This document shows, one piece after another, positions 1 to 7,486 of a stretch of 64,000 nt of DNA. The DNA is from Hyphomicrobium sp. MC1. Its GTDB lineage: Bacteria > Pseudomonadota > Alphaproteobacteria > Rhizobiales > Hyphomicrobiaceae. Position 1 is the first letter of the stretch; each line of letters begins with the position of its first letter. The stretch is from positions 1,116,001 through 1,180,000 of the forward strand of contig NC_015717.1 in assembly GCF_000253295.1 (NCBI RefSeq), written 5' to 3'. Both the position numbers and the translations under genes were made by a program. The notes beneath the pieces are model-generated. The model was not told where the DNA came from. It saw only the letters and a program-made list of their open reading frames with translations, and did no database searches.

Positions 1-575
1 CGTTTCAAATAGATAAAGATCGCAAACAGGATGACCAGAGCGATCGTGATGCCGATAATTCCTGCCGGCCCCTGAACCGCGTGTATGCTCCGTCCGAATG
101 TGTAGGCAGAGATGCCGACAATGCTCGCCCAGACGAGTCCTCCCAGAGCGTTGGCGACAAGAAAACGCGGCCATGCCAATTGATTGACGCCGGCGAGGAA
201 CGCGGCAAGAAATCGCAAGACGGCAAAGAAGCGGCCGAAGAAAACGACGGTGCCGCCATACTTCTGAAAAAGGTACTGACCGAGCTTGATGCGTCCTTCG
301 GTCAACCCCAGGTAAGCACCGAATTTCAGAACGAGGCGATAGCCGAATTCACGGCCAATCATGTAGCCGATGTTGTCGCCGACGATGGCGCCGATCGTCG
401 CTGCGGCGATGACCATCGCGATATTGCCGTCATGGGTTGCGGCATAGACCGACGCCAGGATCAGCACGGCTTCGCCGGGCAGCGGAATACCTAGGCTTTC
501 GAGTGCGACGATCAGGGCAACCGTCCAGACGCCATAGGTTTGGAATAGGTGGTGCAACTGTTCTGGAGAAAGCAA
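1..575 (-). CDS. DedA family membrane protein (3' part cut by window edge)
   Basis: Reading from 575 leftward gives a hydrophobic protein with the DedA/SNARE-associated (PF09335) pattern: an N-terminal stretch ending in ESLGIPLPGE, then GDNIGYMIGREFG, a FFGRF motif with conserved Arg and Pro/Gly turns, and several membrane segments. DedA proteins are inner-membrane proteins linked to membrane lipid (undecaprenyl phosphate or phospholipid) flipping. The only good start is TTG at 575, preceded by GAGAGG at a normal distance; there is no in-frame ATG, so ATG-only searches miss it. The C-terminus lies beyond base 1. Confidence 0.85.
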   Translation of the reverse strand, partial: MLSPEQLHHLFQTYGVWTVALIVALESLGIPLPGEAVLILASVYAATHDGNIAMVIAAATIGAIVGDNIGYMIGREFGYRLVLKFGAYLGLTEGRIKLGQYLFQKYGGTVVFFGRFFAVLRFLAAFLAGVNQLAWPRFLVANALGGLVWASIVGISAYTFGRSIHAVQGPAGIIGITIALVILFAIFIYLK

Positions 576-639
576 GCGTATCCCTCTCTGTGACGGCGCA
601 GCGAACACGCAACGCCCGTCAGCACCACTAATTGTGCTG

Positions 640-834
640 TCATTTTAATGTCAATCGAACTCGCTGGAGTGGATTGCATTGTTCACGTCGATTGGCGGCC
701 CGTCCGTTCGCGGCGGCACCATCCAGCGAAATGCAATAGGCGGCATTTCCGTATATCTCTTGGCTGGCAAGATAATCGAACTCGTGGTTCTTAATTGCGC
801 ACTTGGCGCGAACGTGGCGCAATAAACGGTGCAT
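640..834 (-). CDS. possible small protein, 64 aa
   Basis: An ATG-started frame in the 317-bp gap between the DedA gene and the hydrolase. The stretch from KNHEFDYLASQEIYGNAAY onward looks like real protein (aromatic and acidic residues, no shadow-type Arg/Ser richness), but I recognise no family and see no strong Shine-Dalgarno. It is divergent from the following hydrolase gene. It may be a small unstudied gene or chance; nothing else is seen in this gap. Confidence 0.3.
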   Translation of the reverse strand: MHRLLRHVRAKCAIKNHEFDYLASQEIYGNAAYCISLDGAAANGRAANRREQCNPLQRVRLTLK

Positions 835-892
835 CAACCATCGTCGCAGGCTGCGCCTTGCGGAATTGAATATCGGAATTCAGAGATAGCCG

Positions 893-1816
893 ATGATTTG
901 GATTCCCAAGACATTGCTGAATGGGCAGCGACTTTCCGCGCTTCCTCCGGGAATTGCGGGCGATACGGCATTCAGGATTTTTTGTACGCCGGAATTATCG
1001 CAATATCGCGCTTCAAATCATTATCAGCTCGTCGAGCGGGCTCGGTTTCATTTGCGCAATGCGTCTTGGGCTCGTATTCCGACGCCGGTCGCCGATATCC
1101 AGACGTACACGTTCGATCCGGACACCGATGCGCCGAGGGGCACGATTCTCGTCGTTCACGGCTGGACGGCCGAAGCCTCTTTCATGACTGCGATTGCCGA
1201 GCCGATCCGGCGAGCAGGATATCGCGTCGTCCTGCTCGATTTGCCGGCGCATGGCTTGAGCGGCGCTCATTCGACGAACCTAATCGACTGCGCGCGCGCA
1301 ACGGCGGCAGTGGCCGCGCATTTTGGTCCGATCAGCGCGGTCGTCGCACATTCCTTCGGCGGCATGATTTCGCTCGTTGCGGCGGAGGGGCGCATGCCGA
1401 TGCCCTGCAAGCTCGATATTCCGCGTTTCGTGCTGGTTGCTTGTCCGAACCGTCTATCGCAAGTCACTGCCGATTTTTCGGTGCATTGGGGCCTGACACT
1501 TGCCGGACAACAGGCCTTCGAGCATCGGCTGGAACGCGTCGGCGGCCGTGCGCTTCGCTGTTTCGCGATCACTAAGCTTTTGCCGGCTATCGGCGCGAAA
1601 GCGCTCGTCGTCCACGATCGGGACGACCGTGACGTCACGTTCGAGGCGGCCGAAGAGATCGCCAATAACGTCGCCGCAGCGGAGTTGCTGTCGTTCCAGG
1701 GTTTCGGTCATCGAAACATCTTGTTCGCACCGCCGGTGATGCGTGCGATTGTCTCATATCTTTCTCGAGCGGATCGCGGAGCGACGACTGCGATGGCAAT
1801 CGGAGATTCGGACTAA
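893..1816 (+). CDS. alpha/beta hydrolase
   Basis: 307 residues with the alpha/beta hydrolase core: oxyanion-loop HGW at about 89-91, nucleophile elbow AHSFGG with Ser154, an acidic cluster DRDDRD at 242-247 that supplies the catalytic Asp, and His273 in GFGH. Probably a cytoplasmic esterase or lipase-like hydrolase; substrate unknown. The N-terminal ~60 residues form an extension before the core. It stands alone, ahead of the molybdenum hydroxylase genes with a gap of about 170 bp, so it is likely its own transcription unit. Confidence 0.8.
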   Translation: MIWIPKTLLNGQRLSALPPGIAGDTAFRIFCTPELSQYRASNHYQLVERARFHLRNASWARIPTPVADIQTYTFDPDTDAPRGTILVVHGWTAEASFMTAIAEPIRRAGYRVVLLDLPAHGLSGAHSTNLIDCARATAAVAAHFGPISAVVAHSFGGMISLVAAEGRMPMPCKLDIPRFVLVACPNRLSQVTADFSVHWGLTLAGQQAFEHRLERVGGRALRCFAITKLLPAIGAKALVVHDRDDRDVTFEAAEEIANNVAAAELLSFQGFGHRNILFAPPVMRAIVSYLSRADRGATTAMAIGDSD

Positions 1817-1985
1817 AACGATAATTCGATATCGTTGTCCGGCTATATCGCATGTCGGAAATCGCATGAATTCCGACATTCCCGCGACATTGAACGAAGG
1901 AATGATAGAAGTAATATAAGAGCCTTCTCAGACTGCGATAAAGATCGTCGGTCTAACGTCGATCATTTTGTGCCGGGAGCTCTCG

Positions 1986-2438
1986 ATGATCACCCTTCAA
2001 GTTAACGGTCAGTCGCACGAGGTGGACGTTTCGCCCGAAACGCCACTGCTGTGGGCCTTGCGCGATGTGCTAGGCATGACCGGAACGAAATTCGGTTGCG
2101 GTATCGCGCAATGCGGTGCCTGCACAGTCCATCTCGACGGTCAGGCTGTTCGCTCATGCCAATTGTCGGTCGGATCGGTCGGTGATCGCCCGATCACGAC
2201 CATCGAGGGCGTCAGCGCGACGGAAACAGGTGCTAAAATTCAGAAGGCCTGGCTCGACCTCGAAGTCATTCAATGCGGCTATTGCCAGTCCGGACAGATC
2301 ATGTCCGCGGCTGCGCTTCTGGCGCACAAGCCGAACCCGACTGACGACGATATCGATGCGGCGATGGCCGGCAATATTTGCCGTTGTGGCACCTATGTCC
2401 GCATTCGGGCTGCCATCAAAAAAGCCGCTGCGGCGTAA
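1986..2438 (+). CDS. 2Fe-2S subunit of a xanthine-oxidase-family molybdenum hydroxylase (IorA-like)
   Basis: 150 residues with both iron-sulfur sites of the small subunit: plant-type ferredoxin cysteines C38, C43, C46, C58 and the helical-domain cysteines C97, C100, C132, C134 (CGYCQSGQ and CRCGTY). It passes electrons from the molybdopterin subunit to the cytochrome encoded downstream. Best matches in memory are isoquinoline 1-oxidoreductase alpha and nicotinate hydroxylase NicA. Start ATG 1986 has GGGAGC just before it; an upstream in-frame start at 1968 is less likely. A weak promoter-like pair TTGAAC-17-AATATA sits at 1890-1918. The true substrate cannot be told from sequence. Confidence 0.88.
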   Translation: MITLQVNGQSHEVDVSPETPLLWALRDVLGMTGTKFGCGIAQCGACTVHLDGQAVRSCQLSVGSVGDRPITTIEGVSATETGAKIQKAWLDLEVIQCGYCQSGQIMSAAALLAHKPNPTDDDIDAAMAGNICRCGTYVRIRAAIKKAAAA

Positions 2439-2449
2439 GGGAGGCGTTC

Positions 2450-4600
2450 ATGCGAACAAATGTCATGGCCGAGACACGCGGCCTTTCGCGGCGCGATCTG
2501 TTGAAGGCCGGTGCCGCTGGTTTTCTCCTTGTCAGCTTCAGGATGCCCGTCGCCCGTGCGGCGAGCGACTCGTTTGCACCCAACGCGTTCATTCGCGTCG
2601 GTGACGACGATGTCGTGACGCTCGTCATGCCCCAGGTTGAAATGGGCCAGGGCATTTACACGACTGTCGCCATGATCCTGGCGGACGAGATGGATGCCGA
2701 CTTCAACAAAGTCGTTTTGCAGCACGCGCCGCCCGATAAGGCGTACATCAATCCAATTTTCGGCCTGCAGGCCACCGGTGGGTCGACGTCGGTTAAGGCT
2801 TTCTGGGATCCGCTGCGCAAGGCGGGCGCCTCGGCGCGAGGCATGCTGGTCGAAGCGGCTGCGCAACAATGGGGTGTCGACCCTTCGTCATGCCGGACGT
2901 CGAACAACGAAGTCATTCACGACGCCAGCAGCCGCAAGGTCAGCTACGGCTCTATCGCGGCGTCGGCGGCCACGATGAAGCCTGTTGCCGATCCGAAGCT
3001 CAAGGATGCCAAGGATTACACGCTTATCGGCAAGCCGGTGAAGCGCAAGGACACGCCCGATAAGACGACGGGCGCGACGAAGTACGGCATCGATGCGATG
3101 CCGGCAGGCGTCAAGTTTGCTGCCATCGCGCAATGCCCGGTGTTCGGCGGCAAGGTCGGACACGTCGACGATACGAAGGCGAAAGAGATCAAGGGCTATC
3201 GGCAGTTCGTTGCCGAGGATGATTTTGTCGCGGCGGTCGCGGATACGACGTGGGCCGCGATACAGGCGCTCGATGCGCTCGATATCGAGTGGAACGAAGG
3301 ACCGAACGCGAACGTCAATTCGGAGCAAATCTGGGAGGCCCTGAGGGCGGCCAGCACAGGGCAGGGCGCAGTCGCGAAGGACGTAGGTGACGTGAAGTCC
3401 GCGCTGTCGGACGGAGCGCGCTACGACGGCGTTTACGAGTTGCCCTTCCTCGCGCATGCGACGATGGAGCCGCTGAACTGCACGGTCCACTACACGAAAG
3501 ACGCGTGCGAAGTCTGGATCGGAACGCAGGTCATCGGCCGCGTGCAGGAAGACGTCGCCAAGGCCGTCGGGCTCCCGGTCGAGAAAGTAACTGCTCATAA
3601 CTTCTATGTTGGCGGCGGTTTTGGACGGCGGCTCGACCACGACATGGCGGTGCGGGCGGCGCGCGTCGCCGTGCACGTTGATGCTCCGGTCAAAGTGACG
3701 TGGAAGCGTGAAGAAGACACGCAGCATGACGTCTATCGGCCGGTTTATCACAATGCGGTCTCGGCGACCGTCAAGGACGGGAAGATCCAGGGTTGGTCAC
3801 ATCGCATTACGGGATCTGCCGTTATCGCGCGTTGGCTTCCGCCGGCGTTCAAGAACGGCGTCGATATCGACGCGGTAGATGCGGCGATCGATCAGCCTTA
3901 CGACTTCCCGAATTTCAAGGTCGAATATATCCGCGCCGAGCCGCCAGCGGTTCCTACCGGTTTCTGGCGCGGTGTCGGACCAAACAACAATATCTTCACG
4001 ATTGAAAGTTTCGTCGACGACATTGCGTTCAAGGAGAAGGTTGACCCGGTTGCCTTTCGGCTGAAGCATCTCGATCACAATCCGCGCGCTAAAGCTGCGC
4101 TTCAACTCGCCGCTGAAAAGGGTAACTGGGGAGCGCCGCTGTCCCCACGGATGGGTCGAGGAGTTGCGGTGCAGAATGCGTGGGGCACCTACCTTGCCAC
4201 CATTTGCGAAGCAGAGGTCGATGAGAGCGGAGAGGTCCGCGTTCATCGGCTCGTCACGGCTGTCGATACGGGCATTCCCGTCAACCCGGATACGATCGTC
4301 GCGCAGATCGAAGGCGGCATGATCTTTGGTCTGACCGCGGCGCTTTTCAGCGAGATCACGATTGCGAACGGTCGGGTGCAGCAAGGCAACTTCAACGACT
4401 ATCGCATGTTGCGCATCAACGAAGCGCCGAAGATCGAGGTGCATCTCATTCAGAGCACCGAACATCCGGGCGGGATCGGTGAACCGGGAACGGCATCCGT
4501 ACAAGCCTCCCTCGTCAACGCGCTGTTTTCAGCAACGGGCGTGCGGCTGACGCGGCTTCCGATCGATCGCAAGGCGCTGGCCGGGAGAAAGCCTGTATGA
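2450..4600 (+). CDS. molybdopterin-binding subunit of periplasmic aldehyde/N-heterocycle hydroxylase (IorB-like)
   Basis: 716 residues, start ATG 2450 after AAGGGAGG. The N-terminus has a twin-arginine signal (LSRRDLLKAG, then a hydrophobic core and an Ala-X-Ala site), so the folded cofactor enzyme is exported by Tat, carrying the signal-less 2Fe-2S partner. The body matches Ald_Xan_dh_C2: GGGFGRR and PTGFWRGVGPNNN cofactor loops, and GGIGEPGT near the end with the catalytic Glu. The gene is 11 bp after the small subunit and overlaps the cytochrome gene by ATGA, giving a three-gene operon. No cofactor-maturation gene of the CoxF/XdhC type is seen nearby. The substrate could be an aldehyde or an N-heterocycle. 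Confidence 0.88.
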   Translation: MRTNVMAETRGLSRRDLLKAGAAGFLLVSFRMPVARAASDSFAPNAFIRVGDDDVVTLVMPQVEMGQGIYTTVAMILADEMDADFNKVVLQHAPPDKAYINPIFGLQATGGSTSVKAFWDPLRKAGASARGMLVEAAAQQWGVDPSSCRTSNNEVIHDASSRKVSYGSIAASAATMKPVADPKLKDAKDYTLIGKPVKRKDTPDKTTGATKYGIDAMPAGVKFAAIAQCPVFGGKVGHVDDTKAKEIKGYRQFVAEDDFVAAVADTTWAAIQALDALDIEWNEGPNANVNSEQIWEALRAASTGQGAVAKDVGDVKSALSDGARYDGVYELPFLAHATMEPLNCTVHYTKDACEVWIGTQVIGRVQEDVAKAVGLPVEKVTAHNFYVGGGFGRRLDHDMAVRAARVAVHVDAPVKVTWKREEDTQHDVYRPVYHNAVSATVKDGKIQGWSHRITGSAVIARWLPPAFKNGVDIDAVDAAIDQPYDFPNFKVEYIRAEPPAVPTGFWRGVGPNNNIFTIESFVDDIAFKEKVDPVAFRLKHLDHNPRAKAALQLAAEKGNWGAPLSPRMGRGVAVQNAWGTYLATICEAEVDESGEVRVHRLVTAVDTGIPVNPDTIVAQIEGGMIFGLTAALFSEITIANGRVQQGNFNDYRMLRINEAPKIEVHLIQSTEHPGGIGEPGTASVQASLVNALFSATGVRLTRLPIDRKALAGRKPV

Positions 4601-5934
4601 AACGTATTTACTGGGTTCTACTGGCGCTCGCGGCCGTCGCGTGCATCGTCGCCGGCATAATCATCTATGTGCCGGATCCGACCGCGTTTGCGGGTGGCAG
4701 CACAGTGGCGCTTGCCGACTACAAGGACACAAATCCGACGGGCGTGCCGCCTAGCCTCGCGAAGGCCGATATCATCACACGCGGCGAATATCTCACGCGT
4801 GCGGCCGACTGCGAAGCCTGTCATACGTCCAAGGGCGGCGTGCCTTACGCTGGCGGTTTGGCGTTCAAGCTGCCGTTCGGCACGCTTTACTCGCCGAATA
4901 TCACGCCCGACAAGGAAACCGGCATCGGTAACTGGACGGACGCCAACTTCATCAATGCGCTGCACAAGGGCATTGCGCCGGATGGCTCGCGTTTCTATCC
5001 GGCGTTTCCGTATCCGTCCTACACGCTGCTGACGAATGACGACGCGCTGGCGATCAAGGCTTATCTGTTTAGCCTGAAGCCGGTGCATCAACCGACGCCG
5101 GAAAACACGCTAATGTTTCCGTTCAATCAGCGCTGGGGCATGATGTTCTGGTCGTTGTTCTACAACAGCGACGAGCGGTATCGTCCGAATCCGGGCCAGA
5201 GTGCGGAATGGAACCGTGGTGCTTATCTTGCGGAAGCGCTCGGGCACTGCGGCGAATGCCATACACCGCGCAATCTGCTGCAGGCCGTCGACAACAAGAA
5301 GAAGTTTGCCGGAGCTGTGACTGCGGGTTGGCGTGCCTACAACATCACGCAGGACAAGACGACCGGCATCGGCAGCTGGGATATCAAAACGACGGCGAAC
5401 TTCCTGGCGCACGGCCACGTCGAAGGCTTGGGCACCGCTTCGGGGCCGATGGGTGAAGCCATCGACATGAGCCTTCGGCATATGGCGCCTGAAGATATCA
5501 ATGCGCTCGTCGTCTATCTGAAGACGATCCCGGCGATCGCCGATACCTCATTGCCTGTTCCGAAGACGATGCTGGCGTCCGCATTCCCAAGCGACCATGA
5601 AATGAGCGAGAACCAACGGGGCGCCATGGTCTTTGCTGGGGCATGCGCTGCGTGCCACAACTGGACCGGCAAGAGCGCTGTACTTTCCTACGCCGACTTC
5701 ATCGGCGGCCGGACGGTCAACGATCCGACGGCAAGGAACGTCGCTCAGGCGATTGTCTGGGGCGTGACGCGGCACACGCCAGACGGGGTTGTGAAGATGC
5801 CCGCCTTCGGCGCCGCCTATACGGACGAAGAAATCGCAGCGGTGTCGAACTACATCACCGCGCGGTTCGGAGCCGAGAAGTCGCGTATCACCGCCGACGA
5901 GGTCAGGAGCATCAGCAAGCAGGCTTCGCAGTAA
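4597..5934 (+). CDS. triheme cytochrome c, electron acceptor of the molybdenum hydroxylase
   Basis: 445 residues with an N-terminal signal anchor (residues 5-26) and three c-type heme sites: CEACH (C72-H76), CGECH (C218-H222) and CAACH (C350-H354). The layout matches the membrane-bound cytochrome subunits of alcohol, gluconate and aldehyde dehydrogenases, which pass electrons to ubiquinone or a terminal oxidase. The start overlaps the stop of the upstream gene (ATGA at 4597-4600), which supports translational coupling and a shared complex. A strong terminator follows at 5958. Confidence 0.92.
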   Translation: MKRIYWVLLALAAVACIVAGIIIYVPDPTAFAGGSTVALADYKDTNPTGVPPSLAKADIITRGEYLTRAADCEACHTSKGGVPYAGGLAFKLPFGTLYSPNITPDKETGIGNWTDANFINALHKGIAPDGSRFYPAFPYPSYTLLTNDDALAIKAYLFSLKPVHQPTPENTLMFPFNQRWGMMFWSLFYNSDERYRPNPGQSAEWNRGAYLAEALGHCGECHTPRNLLQAVDNKKKFAGAVTAGWRAYNITQDKTTGIGSWDIKTTANFLAHGHVEGLGTASGPMGEAIDMSLRHMAPEDINALVVYLKTIPAIADTSLPVPKTMLASAFPSDHEMSENQRGAMVFAGACAACHNWTGKSAVLSYADFIGGRTVNDPTARNVAQAIVWGVTRHTPDGVVKMPAFGAAYTDEEIAAVSNYITARFGAEKSRITADEVRSISKQASQ

Positions 5935-5957
5935 GCCGACTGCCACGTTAACGAATT

Positions 5958-5990
5958 CAGCGGGAGTTTTTTTGCTCCCGCTGAGGGCTT
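5958..5990 (+). terminator. intrinsic terminator after the hydroxylase operon
   Basis: A perfect 9-bp stem CAGCGGGAG / CTCCCGCTG (5958-5966 with 5975-5983), an 8-base loop that is itself T-rich, and a following run ending in TTTT. It lies 24 bp after the cytochrome stop codon. Confidence 0.8.
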
Positions 5991-6110
5991 TTCAATCGAA
6001 TTGACGTATCACTTCCGGGCCGGAAGGCGCTTGTTCGCCCCGGCCTGGATCGTTACGAAGCTCGTAGAGTCGCCGCATTGAAGCTGCGGCACGGAAACGA
6101 GCCTCTGTTC

Positions 6111-7133
6111 ATGTCGAATGCCAAACAAGAGACGGTTTCTACACGTCAGGGCGCCCGTATCGGGCCCCTCGCAACGCTGCCTGTCTTTTTTAAGCTCGAC
6201 GGCAAACGCGTCGTGCTCATCGGCGGCGGCGAACCGGCGCTCTGGAAGGCGGAGCTGTTGGCGGCGACGGGCGCGCTGGTGGAAGTTTTTGCCGAAGCGT
6301 TTGCCGAGGAATTTTTCGCGTTGGCCGAAGCACCGCCGAGCGGACAAATTCTTCTCGTTCAGCGAGGATGGTCGCCGGGGGATCTGGCGAACGCAGCGCT
6401 GGCGGTTGGCTCCTTTGCTAATGAAGCGGAAGGGGCGGCGTTTGCGGCTGCAGCTCGCGCTGCCGGCGTACCGGTCAACGTGGTCGATCGACCGGCGCTT
6501 TGCGATTTTCAGTTCGGCGCGATCGTCAATCGTTCGCCACTCGTCGTGGGGATTTCGACGGACGGAGCGGCGCCGGTTTTCGGACAGGCTATCCGCTCGC
6601 TGGTCGAAAGCTTGCTGCCTGAAAGTTTCCGGCTCTGGGCAGGTGCGGCGCGCGATCTTCGCAGGGAGAGCGACCGCTTTGGAGAGACGCCAGAACAAAA
6701 GCGGCGCTTCTGGCGGCGGTTTACCGATTTCGCTCTTCGCCATCTCGACCGGGGGCCGGGAGCCGACGACATTGCGCAGTTGATCGCTGGCGAACCGGAA
6801 GCGTGCACACCGGAGGCCGTGACGGTCATCGGGATTGGAAATGACGCGGACATGCTGACGCTTGGAGCCGTGAGGGCATTGCGGGCTGCGGACGATATTT
6901 TCTACGACGACGATGTCCCGGCCGCTGTGTTGGACTTCGCCCGGCGCGAGGCGCGCCGTCATCCGATCGTGAACACCCTAGGCGGCGACACATCCGCCGT
7001 TGTCGCGTCGGCAAAGAGCGGCCGCCAAGTTGTGCGCGTCAGGCTCAACGCGGATGCGAGTAGACGAGGCGAGGAGCAAGAGCTGGAGGCACTTCGAGCC
7101 GCCGGCATATCGGTGGTTGTGCTGTCATCGTGA
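6111..7133 (+). CDS. siroheme synthase-like protein: precorrin-2 dehydrogenase domain plus a truncated methyltransferase end
   Basis: The first ~210 residues match the CysG N-terminal/Met8p unit (LPVFFKLDGKRVVLIGGG, an NAD-binding fold, then VNVVDRPALCDFQFGAIV and the dimerisation/ferrochelatase part), which oxidises precorrin-2 and inserts iron to make siroheme. From about residue 243 it follows the start of the SUMT/CobA methyltransferase, but the GAGPGD-type loop reads GIGNDAD, the RLKGGDP loop reads RLNADAS, and the protein stops where the rest of the methyltransferase should begin. So only the dehydrogenase/chelatase part is likely active. Start chosen at ATG 6111; an in-frame upstream start at 6078 is not family-like. 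Confidence 0.82.
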   Translation: MSNAKQETVSTRQGARIGPLATLPVFFKLDGKRVVLIGGGEPALWKAELLAATGALVEVFAEAFAEEFFALAEAPPSGQILLVQRGWSPGDLANAALAVGSFANEAEGAAFAAAARAAGVPVNVVDRPALCDFQFGAIVNRSPLVVGISTDGAAPVFGQAIRSLVESLLPESFRLWAGAARDLRRESDRFGETPEQKRRFWRRFTDFALRHLDRGPGADDIAQLIAGEPEACTPEAVTVIGIGNDADMLTLGAVRALRAADDIFYDDDVPAAVLDFARREARRHPIVNTLGGDTSAVVASAKSGRQVVRVRLNADASRRGEEQELEALRAAGISVVVLSS

Positions 7134-7327
7134 CAGATGCCGCCAAGGCGATGCCCATTGGTGACAAGAAGCGATTTTTGCCTTTTTTGCCATGTGGTTG
7201 CCGTGAAGGGGTGCGAGCAACGGCCCTGAGCGGCACTGGAGCAACAGGGTGTAGCCGGTTCGGCGAAGACGGAATAAAATCTTTCTTTTTCAGTCGGTTA
7301 TGGCGCAGTTCTGTGGCTCTCGCCTGC

Positions 7328-7356
7328 TTGGAATGGTCTTTCCTCTTGTCTATACT
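7328..7356 (+). promoter_or_regulatory. sigma70-type promoter for the OmpA/BON gene
   Basis: TTGGAA at 7328-7333 and TATACT at 7351-7356 with a 17-bp spacer. It lies about 130 bp upstream of the preferred start codon, inside the 350-bp gap after the siroheme gene; nothing else is recognised in that gap. Confidence 0.6.
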
Positions 7357-7486
7357 TCGGATCGGGGGATCCGCTCGGATCAAAGATTGCCACGCTGGGC
7401 GGGGTTAGCGCATCGCTTCCCTCATGGTTGGTTTTTTGTCGTTCCGCGACAGCGAGACGTCGGTAAGCATTCGGAGTCGCGTGCGC

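Noticed and set aside
2888..3751. 287-residue minus-strand frame
   Set aside because: Arg/His/Asp-rich shadow of the molybdopterin subunit gene.
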